Assembly (NCBI RefSeq): GCF_000412695.1
Contig: NC_021499.1
Coordinates: forward strand, 868,001 to 932,000
Direction of reading: 5' to 3'
From: Pseudomonas resinovorans NBRC 106553
Lineage (GTDB): Bacteria > Pseudomonadota > Gammaproteobacteria > Pseudomonadales > Pseudomonadaceae
DNA length: 64,000 bases
This document shows, piece after piece, positions 27,830 through 36,154 of the stretch. A program made the position numbers and the translations under genes. A model generated the notes under the pieces. It ran no database searches. It was not told the origin of the DNA and saw only the letters and a list, made by a program, of their open reading frames with translations. Within the stretch, counting starts at the first letter, position 1, and each line of letters begins with the position of its first letter.

Positions 27830-28309
27830 TCAGCCGGAACGATAGTGCAGTACCCGATTCGGCAGCTGCGGCAGCAGTCGCGCGAGATCGGCGGTGGCCA
27901 CTTCCAGGGTGCGCTCCGGCGGACCGGGGGAGTAGATCAGGTAATCGTGGCGGAAGATCGCCTCGTCCACCAGCAGGACGATGTCCTCGGCATGGCCGAG
28001 GGGGCAGGCGCACTGGGGCACGCAACCGGTCAGACGGACCAGCTCCTCGTCGCTGGCCACGCTCGGGCGTGTGCCCAGCAGGGCCTTGAGCTGGGACCAG
28101 TCGGCCCGCGCGCCTTCCAGTGTCACCAGCATGGCGTAGGTGCCGTCCTTCAGGCGCAGGAACAGGCTCTTGCTCTCCACTCCGCGCAGCCCGAAGCGCT
28201 GGCGCACCACATGGGCGGTGGGGTAGTCGAGCACGGCTTCGTGGCTGACTTCCCGGTAGGCGATGGCGTGCTCCTCGAGCAGGGCCAGGTTGCGGGCGTG
28301 GAGCGACAT
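27830..28309 (-). CDS. YbaK/ProX-type aminoacyl-tRNA deacylase
   Basis: A 159-residue protein of the YbaK/EbsC fold, which hydrolyses mis-acylated tRNAs such as Ala- or Cys-tRNA(Pro). Landmarks are YREVSHEAV near residue 18, a conserved SKSLFLRLKDGTYAMLV block with the substrate-site Lys, and a C-terminal hydrophobic strand. The CAC run in VPQCACPLG is unusual for the family. It is probably a free-standing editing factor; the exact tRNA is not predictable. Confidence 0.82.
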   Translation of the reverse strand: MSLHARNLALLEEHAIAYREVSHEAVLDYPTAHVVRQRFGLRGVESKSLFLRLKDGTYAMLVTLEGARADWSQLKALLGTRPSVASDEELVRLTGCVPQCACPLGHAEDIVLLVDEAIFRHDYLIYSPGPPERTLEVATADLARLLPQLPNRVLHYRSG

Positions 28310-28352
28310 GGAGGTTCCGGTGGGTGGCGGAGGGGAGGGCCATGATAATCCT

Positions 28353-29078
28353 TCAGGGCGGGCTCAGATCATCCAGCCCGGCTTCCTGCAGAACCTGGCG
28401 TTCGATCTCCCGCAGGCGGCCCCGCTGCGCCATTTTTCGCAGGACTTCCTCCAGGCGCGGCGCCAGGTCGCGATGACGGGGGTTGAGGTAGTGGTGCATG
28501 GGAAAGCGCTCCAGCGCCGGTCGCAGCGGCTTGATGCCGCGCAGGTCGTTCTGCCGCAGGACGCACATGCCCGAGTAGTAGTCCTCCACATGCACGTCCA
28601 CCCGGCCGCCGGCCAGTTTGCGCATGCCGTTCTCCACACCGTTGGAGGGCGACTGGCGAACACCCTTCAGGCGCAATTCCAGCGCAGCCTTGCCGCGCTC
28701 GAAGCCCACCAGGTACGGCTTGAGGCTGGACCAGTCGTGCAACTGCAGCGGGCGGCTGGCGAAGGCCACCGCATAGGAGGCGAACAGTGGGGTGCGGATC
28801 AGCAGCAGGTCGTGGCGTTGCTCGGCGATCAGGCTGGTGCGGCACAGCTCGCCATCGTTCAGGCCGCGCTCGGCGTCCTGCAGGGCGCGGGCGGCCGGTG
28901 CCGCGCGGGTCTCGATGCTGATGCCGAGCTGGCCGTAGGCCTCGGCGAGGATGCGTTTGCAGATCTGGAACAGCGGCAGGCCCTGGTCGGGAAAGGCGCT
29001 GAATACCAGGCGTGTCTCGCCATGGCCGGGGGTGGCGAGCAGCAGCAGGGCGAACAGGCAGCATCCATGAGCACGCAT
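28353..29078 (-). CDS. Periplasmic solute-binding (SBP_bac_3-like) protein
   Basis: A 241-residue exported protein: signal peptide MRAHGCCLFALLLLATPGHG, then a type-II binding fold (LVFSAFPDQGLPLFQICKRIL, GRVDVHVEDYYSG). The start at 29078 gives the clean signal peptide; an upstream ATG at 29150 would bury it. Like the gene at 25762 it has no transporter beside it. Many such Pseudomonas orphans act as sensors or have lost transport partners; this one is divergent enough that the ligand cannot be guessed. Confidence 0.8.
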   Translation of the reverse strand: MRAHGCCLFALLLLATPGHGETRLVFSAFPDQGLPLFQICKRILAEAYGQLGISIETRAAPAARALQDAERGLNDGELCRTSLIAEQRHDLLLIRTPLFASYAVAFASRPLQLHDWSSLKPYLVGFERGKAALELRLKGVRQSPSNGVENGMRKLAGGRVDVHVEDYYSGMCVLRQNDLRGIKPLRPALERFPMHHYLNPRHRDLAPRLEEVLRKMAQRGRLREIERQVLQEAGLDDLSPP

Positions 29079-29242
29079 TGCGCTTTTGCCTGGGGCACGG
29101 CCTGTGGCTGGGAGTGACTGCCAGACGGTGCCGCCTGCCATGGCGGGCACCTTGCTCCTTGCAACAGACCCTTGCGGTGGGTCTCGGCGTCTTCCCCGTT
29201 CTCGATACGCGCGGGGTTAGCTGCAACTATAGCCGCCCGCTC

Positions 29243-29803
29243 TCAGGGCGTTGGCCTGGCCGCCAGCAGCTCGTCCGCCGACAGCACCCGGGCGTACTCG
29301 CCCTGGAGATTGGCCATGGCCATGTCGTGCACCTCGTCGGCGCTGCGCGGGCGACCGGAGAAATCGGCCTTGGCGAAGGTGTAGCAGGCGTCGGCCACCA
29401 CGCTGGTGGCGAACCCCAGGTTGCCGGCGCTGCGGGCCGTGGCTTCCACGGAGTTCTCGCTGGCCACGCCGACTATCACCAGCGCCTCGATGCCGCGCAC
29501 CCGCAGCCAGCGTTCCAGCCCGCTGTTGATGAAGGCGTCGGGCACGTTCTTCTCCAGCACCTGCTCGCGGGCCTGCGGCATGAATTCCGGCTGGAACAGG
29601 GCGCCGGGCTGGCCGGGGGCGAACACCGAGTCCGGTTCGCGGGAAATGTGGCGGATGTGCACCAGCGGCCAGCCGGCTTCGCGCCAGCGGGCGAGCCGGG
29701 CGGCGATGCGCTCTTCGGCCCCGGGGTTGTTGCGCGGCCTGTCCAGGCGGCGGATACCCTGTTGCTGGTCGATGATCAGCAGGGCACCCGGCGAGTTCTG
29801 CAT
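29243..29803 (-). CDS. Isochorismatase-like hydrolase with Ser at the usual Cys position
   Basis: A 186-residue protein of the cysteine-hydrolase/isochorismatase fold. The catalytic Asp is in LLIIDQQQGI and the Lys in VLEKNVPDAF. The segment where most members have T-x-x-C-V-x-x-T-x-R reads SENSVEATAR, so the nucleophile position is Ser. Either this belongs to a Ser-containing subgroup or it is not a cysteine hydrolase in mechanism. Start ATG at 29803 (MQNSPGALL); divergent from the NYN gene. Confidence 0.83.
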   Translation of the reverse strand: MQNSPGALLIIDQQQGIRRLDRPRNNPGAEERIAARLARWREAGWPLVHIRHISREPDSVFAPGQPGALFQPEFMPQAREQVLEKNVPDAFINSGLERWLRVRGIEALVIVGVASENSVEATARSAGNLGFATSVVADACYTFAKADFSGRPRSADEVHDMAMANLQGEYARVLSADELLAARPTP

Positions 29804-29893
29804 GGTCGAATCCACTTTCCGTTCCCCGAGGCTGGCATACTGGCCGCAATCTACCCTCATCCAGTCGCCGCCATCCAGCCGCGAGGAGCCGCG

Positions 29894-30373
29894 TTGAAGA
29901 AGATCGCAGTATTCGCCGACGTGCAGAACCTCTACTACACGGTGCGCCACGCCTACAGTTGCCATTTCCACTACAGCGCCTTCTGGCAGAGCGTCAGTGC
30001 CGAGGGTGAGATAGTCGAAGCCAACGCCTACGCCATCGACCGTGGCGACCCCCGGCAGCAACAGTTCCAGCAGATCCTGCGCAACCTGGGTTTCAACGTG
30101 AAGCTCAAGCCCTTCATCCAGCGCAGCGACGGATCGGCCAAGGGCGACTGGGATGTCGGCATCACCATCGACGTGCTCGACGCCGCGCCCCGGGTGGACA
30201 TGGTGGTGCTGGGGTCGGGCGACGGCGATTTCGACCTGCTGCTGGAGCGGGTGGCGCAGGCCCACGGCGTGGAGACCCTGGTCTATGGCGTGCCGGGCCT
30301 CACCGCGCAGTCGCTGATCCGCGCCGCCACGCGCTACCAGCCCATCGAAGGCAACCTGCTATTGCGCAGCTGA
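29894..30373 (+). CDS. NYN-domain (LabA/DUF88) putative ribonuclease
   Basis: A 159-residue PIN-like NYN-domain protein. The acidic catalytic residues are visible in IAVFADVQNLYY, KGDWDVGITIDV and VLGSGDGDFDLLLERV. The family probably cuts RNA. The start is a TTG at 29894, supported by GAGGAG 5 bases upstream and by the absence of any ATG or GTG before the conserved KKIAVFADVQN. The exonuclease gene begins 27 bases downstream on the same strand, so the two are likely co-expressed. Confidence 0.85.
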   Translation: MKKIAVFADVQNLYYTVRHAYSCHFHYSAFWQSVSAEGEIVEANAYAIDRGDPRQQQFQQILRNLGFNVKLKPFIQRSDGSAKGDWDVGITIDVLDAAPRVDMVVLGSGDGDFDLLLERVAQAHGVETLVYGVPGLTAQSLIRAATRYQPIEGNLLLRS

Positions 30374-30399
30374 GCTGCGCCCTCAACCTGGAATTTCCC

Positions 30400-31011
30400 G
30401 TGTACCCCATAGCCGTCATCGACTTCGAAACCACCGGCATCACGCCGGGGACCCATTGCCGCGCCACCGAGATCGGCGTGGTCATCCTGGAAGGCGGACG
30501 CATAGTCGACCGCTACCAGAGCCTGATGAACGCCGGTCTCCCGATCCCCGCCTTCATCCAGAACCTCACCGGCATCAGCACCGCCATGCTGCGCGACGCG
30601 CCGCCGCCGGAACAGGTGATGGGCGAGGCCGCCGACTTCATCGGCGACCTGCCGCTGCTGGCGCATAACGCGTCGTTCGACCAGAAGTTCTGGGACTTCG
30701 AGCTGTCGCGCATCGGCCGCACCCGTCGGCAGCCTTTCGCCTGCTCCCTGCTGCTGGCCCGGCGCCTGTTGCCCGAAGCCCCCAACCACAAGCTCGGCAC
30801 CCTCAACAGCTGGGCGTGCCTGCCTGACACCGGCAAGGCCCACCGGGCCCTCGCCGATGCCGAGATGGCCGCCAACCTGACCCTGCACCTGGCCGGCCGC
30901 CTGCGGGAAAAACACGGGATAGGCGACGTTTCCCACCAGCTGTTCTGCAGCCTGCAGAAGGTGCCGGCGGCGAAGATTCCGGAAGCGCTCCGACGTCACC
31001 GGGCAGGCTAG
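30400..31011 (+). CDS. DnaQ-like 3'-5' exonuclease
   Basis: A 203-residue DEDDh exonuclease: Exo I AVIDFETTGI near residue 5, Exo II LLAHNASFDQKFW, and Exo III HRALADAEMAA carrying the catalytic His. Length and layout resemble the free-standing DnaQ-like nucleases of Pseudomonas rather than the 240-residue polymerase III epsilon subunit. The start is a GTG at 30400. It is cotranscribed in all likelihood with the preceding NYN gene. Confidence 0.88.
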   Translation: MYPIAVIDFETTGITPGTHCRATEIGVVILEGGRIVDRYQSLMNAGLPIPAFIQNLTGISTAMLRDAPPPEQVMGEAADFIGDLPLLAHNASFDQKFWDFELSRIGRTRRQPFACSLLLARRLLPEAPNHKLGTLNSWACLPDTGKAHRALADAEMAANLTLHLAGRLREKHGIGDVSHQLFCSLQKVPAAKIPEALRRHRAG

Positions 31012-31047
31012 GGCCTAGCCTACGAACCCCGGCACGTAACCGCCCTT

Positions 31048-31180
31048 GTAGGTTGGCGCAGAGCGCAGCGAAGCCCAACATCCCTCGATCGATGGGTTGG
31101 GTGGATGGCGCTTTTCCATCCACCAGCGGAGTCATGCCGGCCCCCGGATGGTGGACCGATGAAGCGTGGTCCACCCTACG
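31048..31180. repeat. Composite intergenic palindromic repeat
   Basis: A chain of palindromes after the exonuclease gene: GTAGGTTGG with internal GCCCAAC, a GGGTGGATGG/CCATCCACC pair, and GTGGACC/GGTCCACCCTAC. The outer arms GTAGG and CCTAC bound a 133-base unit that ends just before the stop codon of the convergent Lrp gene. It resembles the repeat at 16112 in design. Confidence 0.65.
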
Positions 31181-31183
31181 CTC

Positions 31184-31660
31184 TCAACCCCGCACCGAGT
31201 GCAACGGCTCCACCTTGGCGCGCTCTTGCAGCACGCCGGGAATGCGTTGCTCGAAGGGCGTGGAGAGGATGAGCGAGGTCTTGGTGGCGCCGTACTTGCC
31301 AATCTGGTCGATCAGGTCCTGCAGTTCCGGCATCGAGGCCACCGCCGCCTTGATCAGCAGGCAAGCGTCGCCGGTGACACGGTGGCAGAGGGTCAGTTGC
31401 GGAATCTTTTCCAGGGCCTCCTGGGTGCGCTTGTAGTCACGGTCGGTGATGCGCAGTTCGATCACGCACTCGATGGGCAGGCCCACCTTCGCCAGGTCCA
31501 CGCTGGCGTGATAGCCGGTGATCATCCCGCTGGCCTCCAGCTTGGCCACCCGGTCGGCCACCGCTGGCGGCGACAGGTTGACCCGGCGTGCCAGGTCGGC
31601 AAAGGACGCACGGCCATTCTCGATAAGCGCCGAAAGCAGCTGGCGGTCGTACTTGTCCAC
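31184..31660 (-). CDS. Lrp/AsnC family transcriptional regulator
   Basis: A 158-residue regulator with N-terminal HTH (FADLARRVNLSPPAVADRVAKL) and a RAM domain (CHRVTGDACLLIKAAV). The GTG at 31660 (VDKYDRQLL) has GGAGG 5 bases upstream and matches the usual start; an ATG at 31705 would add 15 untypical residues. It is divergent from the EamA exporter across 162 bases, the arrangement seen when an Lrp protein controls an amino-acid or metabolite exporter. Confidence 0.92.
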   Translation of the reverse strand: MDKYDRQLLSALIENGRASFADLARRVNLSPPAVADRVAKLEASGMITGYHASVDLAKVGLPIECVIELRITDRDYKRTQEALEKIPQLTLCHRVTGDACLLIKAAVASMPELQDLIDQIGKYGATKTSLILSTPFEQRIPGVLQERAKVEPLHSVRG

Positions 31661-31822
31661 AGGGACCTCCACAATCAGTAGCTGTTGAATCCAAGCTGAA
31701 AGCACATCAATTCAGTGGTTTCCAAGGTTTGAGGGAGGATCAAGCTGCCTTTCAGCCTTATTCGCTCCCTGTCGCCTTTCATAGAATAGACGCTTCAATC
31801 CTGCCCCTGTCGAGTTCCGATC

Positions 31823-32746
31823 ATGCCTGCCCGCCGCGTTCCGCTCCTGCTCGTCGGGGCCTTCCTCGCCCTGTACCTGATCTGGGGTTCCACCTACCTC
31901 GCGATCCGCATCGGCGTCGAATCCTGGCCGCCGCTGCTGATGGCCGGCATCCGCTTCGTGGTGGCCGGCGCCCTGATGTATGGCTTCCTGCGCTGGCGCG
32001 GGGTGCCCAACCCGAGTTGGCAGGAGTGGAAGGCCGCCGCCGCCATCGGCTTCCTGCTGCTCAGCTGCGGCAACGGTGGCGTGACCCTGGCCGAGTACCT
32101 GGGCGTGGCGTCCGGCGTGGCCGCCCTGGCGATCGCCACGGTTCCGCTGTTCGCCCTGTTGTTCGGGCTGATCTGGGGCCAGCGCACCGCCCGGCTGGAG
32201 TGGGCCGGCATCCTGCTCGGGCTGATCGGCATCGGCCTGCTCAACCTCGGCTCCAACCTCCAGGCCAGCCCGGTGGGCGCGGTGCTGATCCTCTTCGCGG
32301 CGGCGGCCTGGTCCTTCGGCTCCATGTGGAGCAAGCACCTCAAGCTGCCCGCCGGGCCCATGGCCAGCGCGGTGGAAATGCTCGCCGGCGGCGCCGCGCT
32401 GCTGATCGGCAGCCTGCTCAGCGGCGAGCGCATGCTCGCCGCCCCCACCCTGGCAGGCTGGGGCGCGCTGGCCTACCTGATCTTCTTCGGCTCGATCATC
32501 GCCTTCAGCTCCTACCTCTACCTGCTGAAGAACGTGCGCCCGGCCGCGGCCACCAGCTACGCCTACGTCAACCCGGTGGTGGCGGTGCTGCTGGGCATCG
32601 GTTTCGCCGGCGAAACCATCGGTGTCGAGGAAGGCCTGGCCATGCTGGTGATCATCAGCGCGGTGGTGTTGATCGGCCTGCCGCAATGGCGTGAGCGCAA
32701 GGACGGGAAAGCGCGCAAGGAAGAGGTGTTGCAACAGACCAGTTGA
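31823..32746 (+). CDS. EamA-family (DMT) exporter, YedA-like
   Basis: A 307-residue inner-membrane exporter with ten hydrophobic helices in two EamA repeats (about 10-140 and 150-295). The N-terminal LYLIWGSTYLAIRIGVESWPP signature is typical of YedA-type members. Substrates are usually amino acids or drugs; the divergent Lrp regulator favours an amino-acid-like ligand (inference). The C-terminal tail is short and basic (RKDGKARKEEV). Confidence 0.9.
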   Translation: MPARRVPLLLVGAFLALYLIWGSTYLAIRIGVESWPPLLMAGIRFVVAGALMYGFLRWRGVPNPSWQEWKAAAAIGFLLLSCGNGGVTLAEYLGVASGVAALAIATVPLFALLFGLIWGQRTARLEWAGILLGLIGIGLLNLGSNLQASPVGAVLILFAAAAWSFGSMWSKHLKLPAGPMASAVEMLAGGAALLIGSLLSGERMLAAPTLAGWGALAYLIFFGSIIAFSSYLYLLKNVRPAAATSYAYVNPVVAVLLGIGFAGETIGVEEGLAMLVIISAVVLIGLPQWRERKDGKARKEEVLQQTS

Positions 32747-32806
32747 TCCCGGAGGTGCTGGCCAGCCTGCTAGAATTGCGCCTTTTCCGCACACAGTGGC
32801 TGCCCC

Positions 32807-34129
32807 ATGACCTTCGCTTCCCTCGGCCTGATCGAACCCCTGCTGCGCGCCACCGAGGCGCTCGGCTACAAGACCCCATCGCCGGTACAGGCCGAGGCGA
32901 TTCCTGCCGTCCTCAAGGGCCGCGACCTGATGGCCGCCGCCCAGACCGGCACCGGCAAGACCGCGGGCTTCGCCCTGCCGCTCTTGCAGAAACTGACCCA
33001 GGAAGGCCCGGAAGTGGCCAGCAACTCGGTGCGCGCGCTGGTGCTGGTGCCCACCCGCGAGCTGGCCGAGCAGGTCAACGAAAGTTTCCGCGTCTATGGC
33101 CAGCACCTCCCGCTGCGCAACTACGCGGTCTACGGCGGCGTGAGCATCAACCCGCAGATGATGAAGCTGCGCAAGGGCATCGACGTCCTGGTCGCCACGC
33201 CCGGGCGGCTGCTGGACCTCTACCGGCAGAACGCGGTGAAGTTCAACCAGCTCCAGGTGCTGGTGCTGGACGAGGCCGACCGCATGCTCGACCTCGGCTT
33301 CTCCCGCGAGCTGGACGACGTTTTCACCGCGCTGCCCAAGCGCCGCCAGACCCTGCTGTTCTCCGCCACCTTCTCCGACGCCATCCGCCAGATGGCCCGC
33401 GAGCTGCTGCGCGACCCGCTGTCCATCGAAGTGAGCCCGCGCAACGCGGCGGCCAAGAGCGTCAAGCAGTGGCTGATCACCGTGGACAAGAAGCGCAAGG
33501 CCGAGCTGTTCCTGCACCTGTTGCAGGAGCGTCGCTGGGGCCAGGTGCTGGTGTTCGCCAAGACCCGCAAGGGCGTCGACGAACTGGTGGACGAGCTGCA
33601 GGGCCAGGGCGTCTCCGCCGACGCGATCCACGGCGACAAGCCCCAGCCCTCGCGGCTGCGCGCGCTGGAGCGGTTCAAGGCTGGCGAGGTGCAGATCCTG
33701 GTGGCCACCGACGTGGCCGCCCGTGGCCTGGATATCGACGACCTGCCGCTGGTGGTCAACTTCGACCTGCCCATCGTCGCCGAGGACTACGTGCACCGCA
33801 TCGGCCGCACCGGGCGAGCGGGCGCCACCGGTGAAGCCATTTCGCTGGTCTGTGCCGACGAGGTACAGCTGCTGTCGGCCATCGAGGTATTGATCAAGCA
33901 GACCCTGCAGCGGCGCGATGAGCCCGGTTTCGTTCCGGACCACCGGGTGCCGCAGACCGATGCCACCGGGGCCATCCTGAAAAAGCCGAAGAAACCGAAA
34001 AAGCCCAAGGAGCAGGCCGCCGGCAAGGACGGCAAGGGCGCGGCGCTGGGGCGCTGGATCGACAGCGAGAAGCCCAAGGTCAAGGCGGTGCGCAAGGGGC
34101 CGGGGTTTGGGAAGGTGAAGAAGGGCTGA
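32807..34129 (+). CDS. rhlE: DEAD-box RNA helicase, RhlE family
   Basis: A 440-residue DEAD-box helicase. Motifs: Q-motif (PSPVQAEAIP), Walker A AQTGTGKT, PTRELAEQV (Ia), VLDEADRMLDLGF (II), SATF (III), DVAARGLDI (V) and HRIGRTGRAG (VI). A Lys-rich tail with KKPKKPKKPK follows residue 385 and probably binds RNA. Size and tail resemble the shorter of two RhlE proteins in P. aeruginosa (RhlE1-type), which by memory lies in the same chromosomal neighbourhood. It is transcribed alone. Confidence 0.9.
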   Translation: MTFASLGLIEPLLRATEALGYKTPSPVQAEAIPAVLKGRDLMAAAQTGTGKTAGFALPLLQKLTQEGPEVASNSVRALVLVPTRELAEQVNESFRVYGQHLPLRNYAVYGGVSINPQMMKLRKGIDVLVATPGRLLDLYRQNAVKFNQLQVLVLDEADRMLDLGFSRELDDVFTALPKRRQTLLFSATFSDAIRQMARELLRDPLSIEVSPRNAAAKSVKQWLITVDKKRKAELFLHLLQERRWGQVLVFAKTRKGVDELVDELQGQGVSADAIHGDKPQPSRLRALERFKAGEVQILVATDVAARGLDIDDLPLVVNFDLPIVAEDYVHRIGRTGRAGATGEAISLVCADEVQLLSAIEVLIKQTLQRRDEPGFVPDHRVPQTDATGAILKKPKKPKKPKEQAAGKDGKGAALGRWIDSEKPKVKAVRKGPGFGKVKKG

Positions 34130-34810
34130 GGCTTTTGCGGCGCTCAGGGCCGTAGGATGGGTTGAGCGAAGCGATACCCATCAGGTCTCCTGGCTCGAGT
34201 TGGCGGCTCAGTTCATTTCCGAGTGGTTGTGGGTTTCTGTTTCGCCCTCCCGGGCGAGTCCCTTTTCCATTCGCCGGATGGCCGCCCCCGTGAAAAGGAA
34301 CCAAAAAACTTGCCCCTGCATCCGGCCCCGGCTTCGCCGGGGTCCCCTCGTTCCATCCTTGCTCCGGGGGCCGCCGCGCAGGGCCATCCATGGCCCTGCG
34401 CGGCTCTCGCGGCATCCATGCCGCTCGTCCCCCTACGCAAGGATTCCACTCGGCCTCCTGAAGGGGCGCTTTGCGCGGCGTCATCTTCCCTTCTTCATGT
34501 CAGGCCGGTATGGGCATCAGGATGGATTGTCCCTAGCCGGCGCGAGTCACCCTTCTACCTCTGGGAGAGGGGCTGGGGGTGAGGGGGCGTCCGGCTACGA
34601 GGATTAGCCCTATAACCACCCTCTTTTGTGGCATTGGGTGACGCCTTCGGGGGCATCGGTTACCCGTTCGGGGGCGTGTCGTCACCCGGTACCCCCGTGC
34701 CAGAGCGCTTTGTGGGGCTTTCAGGATATTGGCTCACTTCCTGCATTTCTGTGCGAAATGCTGAACGCCTATAGTGATTGAAGCGCAGCCCAACCTCAGG
34801 CAATTCCTAC
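34130..34810. other. 681-bp gap with repeat fragments
   Basis: No credible gene. It opens with a GTAGGATGGGT-type repeat at 34151-34182, followed by C-rich, hairpin-prone DNA (for example GGCCCCGGCTTCGCCGGGGTCC near 34322) that resembles spacer DNA I have seen repeated in Pseudomonas genomes. Around 34562-34585 it shares a GGGAGAGGGGCTGGGGG string with 56728-56750. The last 150 bases hold the luxR promoter region. Confidence 0.65.
34151..34182. repeat. GTAGGATGGGT-type repeat, short copy
   Basis: CGTAGGATGGGTTGAGCGA followed by AGCGATACCCATC, forming GGATGGGT...ACCCATC arms. It matches the left half of the element at 16112-16198 with one base difference (GCGAAGCG for GCGGAGCG) and lies 21 bases after rhlE. 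Confidence 0.7.
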
Positions 34811-35635
34811 ATGCGCCACAAGGATCTCAAACACTGGACCACCGGTGTCGCTCATCTGCTTGCCCTGCCCGCTGGCCGTCCGCGTTTGCTCGGCCTCAGC
34901 CAGTGGTTGCAGCAGATCTGCCACGTCGACCATTTCGTGCTCTTCGTCTACGAAGGCAACCACCGGCCCTTGCCCCTGTTCGACACCTTCCCGCCGGACA
35001 AGCGCCATGTGTACGTCGAGGACTACCAGGTCGGCCCCTACCTGCTCGACCCCTTCTACCTCGCCTGCACCCGCAACCAGGCACCCGGCCTCTGGCGCCT
35101 GCGCCAGTTCGCGCCGGATCACTTCTACCTGGGCGAGTACTACGTCACCTACTACCAGCAGACCGGCCTGACCGAGGAAATCGCCTTCTTCATCGACCTG
35201 GCCGACGGCGCCAAGGCGGTGCTTTCGCTGATGCGCAGCACCTGCAGCCCGGCCTACAGCCGCGACGAGATGCAACTGCTGGATTGCGCCCAGCCGGTGG
35301 TGGAGCAGGTGGTCAACCAGGCCTGGGAACTGGCCCGCGCCCATGCGCCGCGTCCTGCCCAGGACCTGGACTACAAGATCCGCGAAGCCTTCGACCAGTT
35401 CGGCGCCCATGTGCTGACGGCCCGTGAGCAGGAGGTGGTGCAGATGCTCCTGCGTGGCCACTCCAGCGCTTCGGTTGCCGAGCATCTGGCCATCAGCCCC
35501 GGTACGGTGAAAATCCACCGCAAGAACCTCTACGCCAAGCTCGGCATCGGCAGCCAGTCGGAGCTGCTGGGGCTCTTCGTCCGTGATCTGGCCGGCCAGC
35601 GCGACGACCCGGAGCCCTTGCGCACGGCGGTCTAG
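34811..35635 (+). CDS. LuxR-family transcriptional regulator
   Basis: A 274-residue regulator with a C-terminal LuxR/GerE helix-turn-helix (LTAREQEVVQMLLRGHSSASV, then AISPGTVKIHRKNLYAKLGI) at about 200-260. The N-terminal 180 residues are not an autoinducer domain or a receiver; no phospho-Asp motif is visible. It heads the transport module: the ABC transporter and aldehyde dehydrogenase genes follow on the same strand after 589 bases. Regulators of this type often activate neighbouring amine catabolism genes (inference). ATG 34811 is preferred to an upstream TTG. Confidence 0.88.
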   Translation: MRHKDLKHWTTGVAHLLALPAGRPRLLGLSQWLQQICHVDHFVLFVYEGNHRPLPLFDTFPPDKRHVYVEDYQVGPYLLDPFYLACTRNQAPGLWRLRQFAPDHFYLGEYYVTYYQQTGLTEEIAFFIDLADGAKAVLSLMRSTCSPAYSRDEMQLLDCAQPVVEQVVNQAWELARAHAPRPAQDLDYKIREAFDQFGAHVLTAREQEVVQMLLRGHSSASVAEHLAISPGTVKIHRKNLYAKLGIGSQSELLGLFVRDLAGQRDDPEPLRTAV

Positions 35636-35730
35636 CCTTATCGCGATTGGTGATCAAACCTGGCTGGTCAATAACCAACCAGTCGGCGTGAAACCAGCTC
35701 CCATGGGCCTCCGGCGCGGGTGCCCACGAG

Positions 35731-36128
35731 TTATCCACAAGACTTTGCACAGATTCTGTGAGCAGTGTCTGAAGCGATTGATCTGTACCTGTGGGGGCGA
35801 ATTCATTCGTAAAGGGCAACGCAGTTGCCCCATGGTTATCCCAGGGCAGGCCCGTGGCCTGCTTGGCGAATGAATTCGCCCCCACGGGAAGCCACCCCAT
35901 GTCGGCAGCTCTGCTGCTCAAAAACCAAGCACTTGCTCCTGGCCCTTGCCCCGCGCCGCCTGCAGCCGGTCATCCACGACTTATCCACAGTTCGTCCCAC
36001 AGAAAATGTGGGCAGCGTGCATCGCCACGGCTGTTCAAAAAATGATCGGCGGCGCGCAGCCCACGCACGCCATGGCCCACAGCCGGTCATCCACGATTTA
36101 TCCACAACAAGCCCCACAGTTTCTGTGG
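35731..36128 (+). repeat. Three DnaA-box plus palindrome units
   Basis: Perfect DnaA boxes TTATCCACA, all on the plus strand, at 35731-35739, 35981-35989 and 36098-36106. After 6-8 bases each is followed by an inverted repeat: CACAGA-T-TCTGTG (35748-35760), CCCACA-N5-TGTGGG (35996-36012) and CCACAG-TTT-CTGTGG (36114-36128). The second and third units also share an upstream CCGGTCATCCACGA. The units are separated by other DNA, so this is a dispersed array. Confidence 0.7.
35790..35886. repeat. Palindromic GGGGCGAATTCATTCG repeat, left copy
   Basis: About 97 bases with outer arms TGTGGGGGCGAATTCATTCG and CGAATGAATTCGCCCCCACG and inner hairpins (GGGCAACGCAGTTGCCC and GGCAGGCC...GGCCTGC). It is nearly the same as the element at 41877-41975, in the same orientation. 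Confidence 0.75.
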
Positions 36129-36138
36129 AGCATCGGCC

Positions 36139-36154
36139 TATCCCCCGAGGGATA
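36139..36154. promoter_or_regulatory. Palindrome TATCCC-CCGA-GGGATA, candidate activator site
   Basis: A perfect 6-4-6 palindrome lies 71 bases upstream of the transporter ATPase start and is followed by the AT-rich stretch TATATACA. Its place and symmetry suit a LuxR-type activator site for the polyamine-type operon; the actual regulator is inferred. Confidence 0.4.

Noticed and set aside
31048..31180. Palindromic repeats as CRISPR or insertion-sequence ends
   Set aside because: No regular spacing, no cas genes, no transposase and no target duplication; they fit Pseudomonas intergenic palindromic repeats.
31712..33943. 743-codon minus-strand frame opposite the EamA and rhlE genes
   Set aside because: Covers two strongly supported genes and an intergenic region; composition (Gln/Gly/His-rich) is that of an antisense shadow.
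35731..36128. DnaA-box cluster as a replication origin
   Set aside because: No dnaA, dnaN, gyrB, rpmH or parAB nearby, no AT-rich unwinding element, and the boxes are only three.
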